DNA from: Ignavibacteria bacterium
GTDB taxonomy: Bacteria; Bacteroidota; Ignavibacteria; Tepidaquicellales; Tepidaquicellaceae
Direction: 5' to 3'
NCBI GenBank assembly: GCA_041649015.1
Contig: JBAZNU010000012.1
Coordinates: forward strand, 1-21,969
DNA length: 21,969 nucleotides
The stretch's first letter is position 1. Each line of letters begins with the position of its first letter. Positions 15,927-21,969 of this stretch are shown here, one piece after another. The notes under the pieces are model-generated. The model made no database searches and was not told the DNA's origin. It saw only the letters and a list, made by a program, of their open reading frames with translations. The position numbers and the translations under genes were made by a program.

Positions 15927-17288
15927 ATGAATTTTTTTGATGACATAGAATATAATTCTGATGATTATTTCAAGTACGATGATATGCAGGGATACAACTC
16001 TGAATCAACCGAAGAGAAAATCAATCAGCTTTGCGACGAAGGAAATTTTGAGGAAGCATTAACGCTCGTTGATGTAGCTTTGAGTTATTCTCCTTTTTCG
16101 GCTGATTTATTTCATAAGAAAGCATTAATACTTGACGGGCTTGGTAAGTACGACCAGTCCCTGAAATTTTACGACAAAGCAATATCATTGAATCCGAACG
16201 ATTATGAAGTTTATATTAATAAAGGGATCTCACTTGACTCACAAGGAAATTACGATGCTGCAATCAAGTGCTACAATCTTGCACTGAATATTGAATCCAA
16301 GAATTCAGACGCATACTTCAACAAAGGAATTAGTTTCGAAAGATGCGACGATTTTGAAAAGGCAATAGAGTGTTTCAAGATGTGCATCGAGATTAATCCG
16401 GAACATGCAGACGCATATTATGAACTGGGATATTGTTATGATTTTCTCGAAGACCTCTACTCGTCAATAGAATCGTATGAGAAACATATTGAACTGAATC
16501 CATTCAATTCAAATGCCTGGTATAACCTCGGCATTGTACTAAGCAGGCAGGGCAAATTCATGAAAGCAATAGAATGCTATGAATTTGCAATTAATTTAAG
16601 GAACAATTTTGCTTCCGCATATTACAATTGCGGGAATTCATTCGCTTCGTTGGGAATGTTTCAGAAAAGTATAGAATACTACCTGCGTTCATGCGAGTTA
16701 AACCCGAAGGATTCGTATTCTTATCATAATATAGCTAATTCATATTTCGAACTTGATAATTTTGCGGAGGCAATCCCCTATTTCAGAAAAGCACTTAAAC
16801 TTAATTCAGAGAGCTTTGATTCTTATTTCGGACTGGGATCATGCTTTTACAACATGAATCAGTATGAAACAGCGCTTGACTTTTTTAAGAAAGGACTTGA
16901 AATTAATTCACATCATGCACAGCTATGGTATTCAAGAGCAGACACAGAGTATGCGATGAACATGTTCGAGGAAGCGAATGCAAGCTACGAAAAAGTTCTT
17001 GAACTTGAGCCCAATAACTTTGAAGCTATCTTTGACAGAGGATGTCTCCAGCTTGATACATATTTATTCGATGAGGCTCTCAGTTCATTCGACAGTGTAA
17101 TAGAATTAAAACCTGATTGGACTGAAGTATATTATGAAAAAGCAAAACTTTATTTCCTTCTTGAAGATATGGATAAAGCAATAGAAATGATTGAAAAAGC
17201 ATTTACGATAAAACCCGAAGACAGAGTCGAATATAACTTAGAAAATGACTGGGAGAAAATAATTGAATTCCTGGTTAACAGGCAGTAA
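15927..17288 (+). CDS. Soluble protein of twelve tandem TPR units
   Basis: The 453 residues have no signal peptide or membrane segment. A 28-residue acidic and aromatic N-terminus (MNFFDDIEYNSDDYF...) precedes exactly twelve 34-residue TPR units at 29-436 without insertions. Most show the expected consensus (small residue at position 8, Gly at 8-9, Tyr at 11 or 24, Pro near 32, as in KAISLNPNDYEVY). A 17-residue capping helix ends the protein. Such proteins act as binding scaffolds; the partner is unknown. It follows the TPR lipoprotein after 169 bases that contain an AT-rich promoter-like stretch (TTGACT at 15877 and a direct repeat ATTTGATTTAA), so it may have its own promoter. Its stop is six bases from the convergent ftsE stop. 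Confidence 0.92.
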   Translation: MNFFDDIEYNSDDYFKYDDMQGYNSESTEEKINQLCDEGNFEEALTLVDVALSYSPFSADLFHKKALILDGLGKYDQSLKFYDKAISLNPNDYEVYINKGISLDSQGNYDAAIKCYNLALNIESKNSDAYFNKGISFERCDDFEKAIECFKMCIEINPEHADAYYELGYCYDFLEDLYSSIESYEKHIELNPFNSNAWYNLGIVLSRQGKFMKAIECYEFAINLRNNFASAYYNCGNSFASLGMFQKSIEYYLRSCELNPKDSYSYHNIANSYFELDNFAEAIPYFRKALKLNSESFDSYFGLGSCFYNMNQYETALDFFKKGLEINSHHAQLWYSRADTEYAMNMFEEANASYEKVLELEPNNFEAIFDRGCLQLDTYLFDEALSSFDSVIELKPDWTEVYYEKAKLYFLLEDMDKAIEMIEKAFTIKPEDRVEYNLENDWEKIIEFLVNRQ

Positions 17289-17294
17289 ATACTT

Positions 17295-17966
17295 CTACGA
17301 TTTTAACCTTACATCGAACAACTGTTTGTTCTTAATCTGAATAATCCTCTTATTGCTGAATTTCTTTACTATTTCGAAATTGTGAGTTGCCATGACAACC
17401 GTAGTTCCGGTTACATTAATATCATTCAGAAGTTTAACGATATCAAGTGCAACGAAAGGGTCAAGGTTCCCTGTCGGCTCATCTGCAAGGAGTAGAACAG
17501 GCTCGGTAATCATTGCTCGTGCAATAGCTACCCGCTGCTGCTCGCCTCCGGATAGGTCATAAGGCATCTCATTCACATATTCCATCAGTCCGAGCTTTGC
17601 GGCAATATCAAATACTTTTTTCTTTATCTGTTCTTTTTTAACGCTGGCGATGTAAAGGGGTATTGCGATATTTTCAAATATATTCCTGTCGTTTAGGAGT
17701 TTAAAATCCTGAAAGACTATCCCAATTTTTCTCCTTAAGAAAGGTATTTCACTTCTGTCAATATTTACCGAACTGTAATCATCAAAATTTACGTCTCCGA
17801 TTTTCGGTTTTACATCAAAATAAATTAACTTCAGCAAAGTTGTTTTTCCTATTCCGCTTTCACCAACGAGAAAAACAAACTCTCCTTTGTTTATAACCAG
17901 TGAGGCAGAGTTGAATATTTCTTTTGCCGCGTACGAAAAACTAACATTATTAAAAGTAATAATCAT
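17295..17966 (-). CDS. ftsE: Cell division ABC-transporter ATPase FtsE
   Basis: FtsE is the ATPase that, with the membrane protein FtsX, couples division to activation of peptidoglycan hydrolases at the septum. The 223 residues contain Walker A GESGIGKT (35-42), the Q-loop within RRKIGIVFQDFKLL (78-91), which is characteristic of FtsE, the signature LSGGEQQR (138-145), Walker B leading into ADEPTGNLDP (161-170), and the switch His195 in ATHN. LolD-like ATPases are the main alternative, but the RRKIGIVFQDFKLL segment favours FtsE. The ATG overlaps the pdxA stop by four bases (ATGA). No ftsX is adjacent: upstream is pdxA, and downstream the convergent TPR gene. Confidence 0.9.
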   Translation of the reverse strand: MIITFNNVSFSYAAKEIFNSASLVINKGEFVFLVGESGIGKTTLLKLIYFDVKPKIGDVNFDDYSSVNIDRSEIPFLRRKIGIVFQDFKLLNDRNIFENIAIPLYIASVKKEQIKKKVFDIAAKLGLMEYVNEMPYDLSGGEQQRVAIARAMITEPVLLLADEPTGNLDPFVALDIVKLLNDINVTGTTVVMATHNFEIVKKFSNKRIIQIKNKQLFDVRLKS

Positions 17967-18910
17967 TTTACGGACAATTTAGCAGCGAGTTTAATGGCAG
18001 AAATTGTGCTTTCTGTGTTTGCGATATTCTTTCCCGCGATATCAAATGCTGTTCCATGTGTAGGTGATGTTCTTATAATCGGTAAACCAGCAGTCAGGTT
18101 AACTCCTCCACCTTTAGATAGAAGTTTAAAGGGAATTAATGCCTGATCGTGATAAGTACCTGCAATTGCATCATAGTTCTTGTAAGCTCCTGAACCGAAA
18201 AAACCATCCGCAGGGAAGGGTCCGTATATCTTAAGTCCTTTTTTTGACATTTCTTTAATGACGGGTTCGAGCTTTGTCTTTTCCTCGTAGCCCAATAGTC
18301 CGCCGTCACCGCAATGAGGATTTAACGACAGAACGGCGATTCTTGGAACCGGGATTCTAAAATAATTGATTAATGTATTATTAAGAAGGTTAAGATTTTT
18401 TCTTAACACTGATTTTTCAAGTTCGTGAGTAACATTTTTTAAAGGTATATGAATAGTAACAGGAGTAATAATCAAGGTTTCAGAATACATAATCATAATT
18501 GTACTCGTACTTCCTGTAATTGCTTTCAGGTATTCTGTGTGTCCGGGAAATTCGAAACCGCCAAGGTTGAAAGACTTTTTAGAAATCGGAAGTGTAACTA
18601 ATGCATCAAAAGTATTTCTAAGGCAGAGTTCTGTTCCTATATGTACGGCATCTCCGGATATGCGCCCTGCTTTCTTATCAGTTTTCCCTTCTTTAACTCT
18701 GATATTCAGGTCGGGTATATTAATAATACTTTCCTTTGAAGGTATCCTAATTTTAAGTGTATTGGAATAATGCTGAATTACGGATTCGGGTATGATAATT
18801 TTTATTTCGTATTGAGCGTTTAGAGAACTGTTATTCATTATCTTCAGTGCAATTTCAGGACCAATACCGTTTGGGTCACCGCAAGTTAATACAATTCTCG
18901 GTTTAGGCAT
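17963..18910 (-). CDS. pdxA: 4-hydroxythreonine-4-phosphate dehydrogenase
   Basis: PdxA oxidises 4-phospho-hydroxy-L-threonine in the DXP-dependent pathway to pyridoxal phosphate, using NAD and a divalent metal, as a dimer. From ATG 18910 it has 315 residues. Conserved features are GDPNGIGPE (11-19), PISK (108-111), GHTEYL with metal ligand His124, NPHCGDGG with His199, YHDQ with His254, and the end block RTSPTHGTAFDIAGK (280-294). A TTG two codons upstream (18916) abuts the rsfS stop; ATG 18910, six bases after that stop, is preferred. It lies between rsfS and ftsE in one transcription unit. The PLP it helps make is the cofactor of the enzyme at 6084-7265, though no regulatory link is visible. 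Confidence 0.95.
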   Translation of the reverse strand: MPKPRIVLTCGDPNGIGPEIALKIMNNSSLNAQYEIKIIIPESVIQHYSNTLKIRIPSKESIINIPDLNIRVKEGKTDKKAGRISGDAVHIGTELCLRNTFDALVTLPISKKSFNLGGFEFPGHTEYLKAITGSTSTIMIMYSETLIITPVTIHIPLKNVTHELEKSVLRKNLNLLNNTLINYFRIPVPRIAVLSLNPHCGDGGLLGYEEKTKLEPVIKEMSKKGLKIYGPFPADGFFGSGAYKNYDAIAGTYHDQALIPFKLLSKGGGVNLTAGLPIIRTSPTHGTAFDIAGKNIANTESTISAIKLAAKLSVK

Positions 18911-18916
18911 AAACAA

Positions 18917-19363
18917 CTACTTTCCGCTTTTCTTTGCTGTTTTGATTAATTTAGGTTTTATTGCAGTTTTTGTTGTTTTTGTCACTCTTTTTCTTACTGT
19001 TTTCTTTTCATACAGAAAGTTATCAGGAACATCGATAATTTCTGCATCTCCCCAAAGACCTTCAAGATTATAGAACCTCCTTGTTTCTTCCATAAATATG
19101 TGTACAACAACATCAACATAATCAATCAAAATCCAGGTCAGCCCGGTATATCCTTCATCACGCCATGCAGTTTCTCCTGCCTTCTTTGTTTCCTGCAGAA
19201 TATGGTCTGCAACAGCTTTTACCTGCATTGTAGATGATGCCGAACAAATTACAAAATAGTCAGTTACGGAGGTTTTACCCTCAAGATTGATTATTTTTAT
19301 ATCGGTACCTTTTTTCTTAAGTATTAAATCTGCGATGAAGTAAACTAACTCTTTAGATTCCAT
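18917..19363 (-). CDS. rsfS: Ribosomal silencing factor RsfS
   Basis: RsfS binds ribosomal protein L14 (uL14) and blocks subunit joining when nutrients are scarce. The 148 residues carry the DUF143/RsfS core: DIKIINLEG, then TDYFVICSASS (34-44), a WRDEGY segment around 67-72, W...DYVDVVVHIF and RRFYNLEGLWGDAEII, all diagnostic. The final ~30 residues are an extra Lys/Thr-rich basic tail that could help RNA or ribosome binding; this is an inference. Its ATG overlaps the last base of the preceding stop codon (TAATG). A LytR_C-domain gene directly upstream of rsfS is a familiar arrangement. Confidence 0.95.
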   Translation of the reverse strand: MESKELVYFIADLILKKKGTDIKIINLEGKTSVTDYFVICSASSTMQVKAVADHILQETKKAGETAWRDEGYTGLTWILIDYVDVVVHIFMEETRRFYNLEGLWGDAEIIDVPDNFLYEKKTVRKRVTKTTKTAIKPKLIKTAKKSGK

Positions 19364-19845
19364 TAATTAATTTTAGTTTTATCAGTGAACGGTTTTAACT
19401 CAGTATAATCTTTTCCGATAATAACTGTTGCGTCAATATATTTTGTTTTATCGAGTTGCTGTACGACATTTCTTTGGCTAACGCCAATAGCATCTGCAAC
19501 CCTTTTGGCTTTTCTAATATCACCAATAACATCCAGCACCATTGTTTTTTCTACCTCAGCTTTGTAGTTACCCATATCGACAATGTCGAAACCTTTTGTT
19601 TTGAGATAATCCCGGAATCTTGCAGCAATCCTGTTCTCTCCGGTTGCGTTAAGAATATTAATTTGAATAGAAAGGTTAGGCTGATTCGTTATTTGTTTTT
19701 TAGCAGTATCTGAAATATTATCATCACTTGAACCCGATGTATTCATAATCATAGAATAAGCAAGATATATACACAACGCCGTGATGAGTATAATAGAAAT
19801 ATTTAAAGTGTAATTAAATAAATTTTTCTTATAGTCAGAATTCAT
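19363..19845 (-). CDS. Membrane-anchored LytR_C-domain protein
   Basis: The 160-residue protein has a short cytoplasmic N-terminus, one membrane helix (about 12-34), a polar linker rich in Ser, Asp and Asn, and a C-terminal domain (about 58-150) like LytR_C (LytR cell envelope-related transcriptional attenuator C-terminal domain). The domain pattern is INILNATGENRIAARFRDYL, then a GFDIVDMGN strand, VLDVIGDIRKAKRVADAIG, and DATVIIGKDY. It is predicted to face the periplasm. The LytR-CpsA-Psr ligase domain found in Gram-positive LytR is absent, so no enzymatic role is implied. It overlaps rsfS by one base and starts 30 bases after the upstream gene. Confidence 0.85.
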   Translation of the reverse strand: MNSDYKKNLFNYTLNISIILITALCIYLAYSMIMNTSGSSDDNISDTAKKQITNQPNLSIQINILNATGENRIAARFRDYLKTKGFDIVDMGNYKAEVEKTMVLDVIGDIRKAKRVADAIGVSQRNVVQQLDKTKYIDATVIIGKDYTELKPFTDKTKIN

Positions 19846-19875
19846 GTTTATGGAATTATCGCAACAAATATTGCT

Positions 19876-20370
19876 TTATCTGTACATTCTATCATAGTAA
19901 TATGAATTGTAAGGATTAAAAGGATCATAGAAATTTGTCTCATCAAGATGCCTGTATTCAAGTTTAATGAAAGAATTATCTGATACTTTATAGTCGACTG
20001 ATAACCTCGAAAGAGAAATTCCGTTCAGGTTATCCTGTAAACCTTTTGAGTAAGCTGAACCGAATGATGAGCTGACATAAGGAGCATACTGAAGTTTTAC
20101 GTCTGCAGCAATATTTATCCTGTCTGAGACTTTATAATTCATTGAATTAAGGTATGAGGTAACCGACATATTTCCGTACTTTGAGCTTAACATTGAGACC
20201 TGAAAGCTGTGTCTCATAGAAAAATTCTTTGGATTAAATATTCCGAGTATTAGATTATTTGTAGTTCTGTTAATTTTATTCCCATCTTCGGGTTTTTTGA
20301 ACTGAGAAATAGCTGCCGAATTAATTAAAAAGACTAACGTTATTAATAATACAAATTTTTTCATGGTCAT
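19876..20370 (-). CDS. Small exported protein, probably outer-membrane associated, unknown function
   Basis: I do not recognise this gene. A Sec signal peptide (MKKFVLLITLVFLINSAAIS, likely cut before QFKK) starts at ATG 20364, or at ATG 20370 two codons earlier (164 residues). The longer frame to 20406 would place non-signal residues in front and is unlikely. The mature part has alternating polar and hydrophobic beta-strand segments (FSMRHSFQVSMLSS, KVSDRINIAADVKLQY, LSRLSVDYKVSDNSFIKLEYR), as in small beta-barrel or OM-associated proteins, and an aromatic tail (NPYNSYYYDRMYR). It is the first gene of the - strand LytR_C-rsfS-pdxA-ftsE unit and diverges from the surface-protein gene at 20607. 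Confidence 0.75.
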   Translation of the reverse strand: MTMKKFVLLITLVFLINSAAISQFKKPEDGNKINRTTNNLILGIFNPKNFSMRHSFQVSMLSSKYGNMSVTSYLNSMNYKVSDRINIAADVKLQYAPYVSSSFGSAYSKGLQDNLNGISLSRLSVDYKVSDNSFIKLEYRHLDETNFYDPFNPYNSYYYDRMYR

Positions 20371-20394
20371 AATTGTGCTTAATATATAAAATAT

Positions 20395-20402
20395 CAAATT
20401 TA
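20395..20402 (-). promoter_or_regulatory. Possible -7 element for the 20370 gene
   Basis: TAAATTTG on the - strand fits TAnnTTTG exactly and lies 25-31 bases before the preferred start codons, which also argues against the longer start at 20406. No TTG is found about 20 bases upstream, so the match is only partial. Confidence 0.3.
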
Positions 20403-20533
20403 ACATAAAACAGCAAGGAAAGATTTAATATTTGATTTTTTTAACGAATATTTGGTACTTAGTAAACATAAAATTTAGTGTTGCATTTTTAATAAATTTC
20501 AGTTAAGATTAGTCAGATAATCGCGAAATCGAT

Positions 20534-20562
20534 TTGTTTAGTTTAGTCAAAAGCTATATCAT
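20534..20562 (+). promoter_or_regulatory. Possible promoter of the 20607 surface-protein gene
   Basis: TTGTTT (20534-20539) and TATCAT (20557-20562) are 17 bases apart, a sigma-70-like arrangement, and would leave a leader of about 38 bases. Just upstream, AATCG-CGAAAT-CGATT is a small inverted repeat that could be an operator. Both are weak. Confidence 0.3.
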
Positions 20563-20593
20563 ACTTAAATAAATTTTTTAAAAACTAAAATTT

Positions 20594-20598
20594 AGGAG
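20594..20598 (+). promoter_or_regulatory. Shine-Dalgarno site fixing a TTG start
   Basis: AGGAG lies eight bases before TTG 20607-20609. Such a site is rare in this window, and it decides the start: the codons after the TTG encode a clear signal peptide (KKIYSLILVALLLMSAYSV), whereas the first ATG would begin inside that peptide. Confidence 0.7.
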
Positions 20599-20606
20599 AA
20601 AAAACC

Positions 20607-21969
20607 TTGAAAAAAATTTATTCTTTGATATTAGTGGCATTATTACTAATGTCAGCTTATAGCGTTATCGGTCAAGATAGAAAAATAGCACCAATGAACG
20701 ATGTCAATCCCATTAGTGTTAATTTAGCACCGATTGCAGGACAGAATGATTATCCTAATGCCATTTATGACCTCTTAATGAATTATAACCTGGATTCATT
20801 AGTAGGTACAGTTTATGGATATGGGGTATGCTGGACAGGTACAGCATTTGTAACGTCCAGATTTAGCGCAAACATGTTTAACAGAATGACTGCAGATTGG
20901 AATAAGATTGATTCATTTGCAGCTTCCGGTGCGGGTACAGGATATTTCAGAGACCTCGCATACGCAAACGGTTTAATATGGGGTTCTCCGTTATCAAATA
21001 CGATTTACGGTATTAATCCTACCACCGGTGTTATGGTTAAAACGATTACAACCGGAGGAGCATCAATTAGAGCAATTACATATGATCCTGTTAGAAAAGG
21101 TTTCTGGTGCGGAACAAACAATTTTACCGGTCCATTAGTATGTTATGATACTAACGGTGTCGCCATAGCAGGCGCGTCAATAACGATGCCGGCATCAGGA
21201 TGTTATGGTGTTGCTTATGATGACGACCCGGCGGGTCCATTCATTTGGTTATCAACAGATCAATCACCTGCCTCAGCAACAGGAATAGCTATCGTAAAAT
21301 ATAATGCAACAACATTAGCACAAATCGGAACTCCTATTAACATCACGATCCCTCTAACTGTTCCGGGTTCAGGCTCAACTTCACTTGCTTCAGGTGGTTC
21401 GGAAGTTGTGACAGATTTAGTACCAGGAAAGAGAGTATTAGTCGGCTTGGTTCAGGGAAGTCCAGATAGAGTGTATGTAGTAGAATTAGGCGTAACGGAC
21501 GCTGGTCCGTTAATGCCGTTTAACCTGACATCGCCAACAGCAGGTTCAACTATTACATCAATCCCGGGTTCAACAACTCCTGTTACTATAACATGGGATA
21601 CTTCAAGAGCGGCAGCAACCTACAAGTGGATTTACGGTACAGCATTACCAACCAGACTACATACTATACCGGCACCTACGAATTCAATAACAATGACACT
21701 CGGTCAGTTAGACGTACTGCTCGGAACGTTAGGTCTTGCACAGGGTGACTCAATATCGGGTTCCTGGGATGTTTGGGCATTCAGACATAACGATCCGCAA
21801 AACGATTCTTTGAAAGCAGCTAACGGACCGAGAACATTAAAGTTAAAGAGACAGAAACCTGCATTGACACCATTCGGACTAATCAGCCCTGTTTCAGGAG
21901 CGAGAATTGAAACTGCGGGCGGCAGCAATACACCTGTTGTTATCAACTGGGGAAGATCAGGAGCAGGAA
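20607..21969 (+). CDS. Exported surface protein with SusE/F-like or Fn3-like domain, 5' part (3' end outside window)
   Basis: The frame opens at TTG 20607 and runs without a stop to the right edge, giving 454 visible codons. Residues 1-22 are a signal peptide ending VIGQ. Residues of about 60-300 are Gly/Thr-rich with repeated short beta motifs (GLIWGSPLSNTIYGINPTTG, AITYDPVRKGFWCGTN, GVAYDDDPAGPFIWLST), suggesting a beta-propeller-like fold. From about residue 310 a beta-sandwich module starts (PFNLTSPTAGSTI..., PVTITWDTSRAAATYKW), like SusE/F-type or fibronectin-like domains. A second copy begins near residue 431 (PFGLISPVSGARIET..., PVVINWGRSG) and is cut by the edge. A T9SS sorting domain may lie beyond the window, as in its neighbours. 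The ligand is unknown. Confidence 0.85.
   Translation, partial: MKKIYSLILVALLLMSAYSVIGQDRKIAPMNDVNPISVNLAPIAGQNDYPNAIYDLLMNYNLDSLVGTVYGYGVCWTGTAFVTSRFSANMFNRMTADWNKIDSFAASGAGTGYFRDLAYANGLIWGSPLSNTIYGINPTTGVMVKTITTGGASIRAITYDPVRKGFWCGTNNFTGPLVCYDTNGVAIAGASITMPASGCYGVAYDDDPAGPFIWLSTDQSPASATGIAIVKYNATTLAQIGTPINITIPLTVPGSGSTSLASGGSEVVTDLVPGKRVLVGLVQGSPDRVYVVELGVTDAGPLMPFNLTSPTAGSTITSIPGSTTPVTITWDTSRAAATYKWIYGTALPTRLHTIPAPTNSITMTLGQLDVLLGTLGLAQGDSISGSWDVWAFRHNDPQNDSLKAANGPRTLKLKRQKPALTPFGLISPVSGARIETAGGSNTPVVINWGRSGAG

Noticed and set aside
20407..20606. Riboswitch or small RNA in the divergent gap
   Set aside because: The sequence is AT-rich with only a five-base inverted repeat around 20520; no recognisable aptamer or terminator is seen.
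21704..21946. Minus-strand ORF of 80 codons near the right edge
   Set aside because: It lies antisense to the open frame from 20607, which has a signal peptide, a Shine-Dalgarno site and domain-like sequence.

Overview
The window looks like a chromosomal piece of a Gram-negative bacterium of the Bacteroidota/Chlorobiota/Ignavibacteria kind, probably close to Ignavibacteria. The evidence is AT-rich coding DNA, two surface proteins ending in a type IX secretion (T9SS) type A sorting domain with the YPNPFNP-type motif, Bacteroidota-style promoter motifs (TAnnTTTG), a near absence of Shine-Dalgarno sites, and a Kdo (LPS) biosynthesis gene. No rRNA, tRNA, CRISPR array, insertion sequence or phage gene is visible. 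No gap without a gene exceeds 300 bases; the longest is about 270 bases (5814-6083) and holds palindromic repeats.

Layout. (1) 1-4467, + strand: the 3' end of one secreted surface protein gene, then a complete 1112-residue paralogue whose last third is almost identical. (2) 13092 down to 4495, - strand: a compact housekeeping cluster read in the order lon, dnaX, speB-like agmatinase, nth, kdsC, a Cys/Met-metabolism PLP enzyme, a 270-base gap with a duplicated 59-base palindromic element, a PHP-domain phosphoesterase, ribH. Most junctions overlap by 1-20 bases or lie within 20 bases, so translational coupling is likely. (3) 13259-17288, + strand: a TPR lipoprotein resembling the T9SS/gliding lipoprotein PorW/SprE, and a soluble protein made of twelve TPR units. 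(4) 20370 down to 17295, - strand: a small exported probable outer-membrane protein, a LytR_C-domain membrane protein, rsfS, pdxA and ftsE, again tightly packed. (5) 20607 to the right edge, + strand: the 5' part of another exported surface protein, started by TTG behind a good Shine-Dalgarno site.

The genes are mainly cell maintenance: proteolysis (Lon), replication clamp loading (DnaX), base-excision repair (Nth), polyamine, riboflavin, B6, sulfur-amino-acid and LPS metabolism, ribosome silencing and division. The surface proteins and the possible PorW/SprE lipoprotein point to T9SS export. I did not find a clearly new multi-gene system.

The most interesting signal is in dnaX. The zero-frame ORF stops soon after the clamp-loader core, directly behind a run of ten A. 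A -1 shift on that run opens 47 further sense codons that end just inside the next gene. This resembles the slippage/frameshift production of two DnaX forms known in other bacteria, but in a short-tail version. A plain indel is the alternative.
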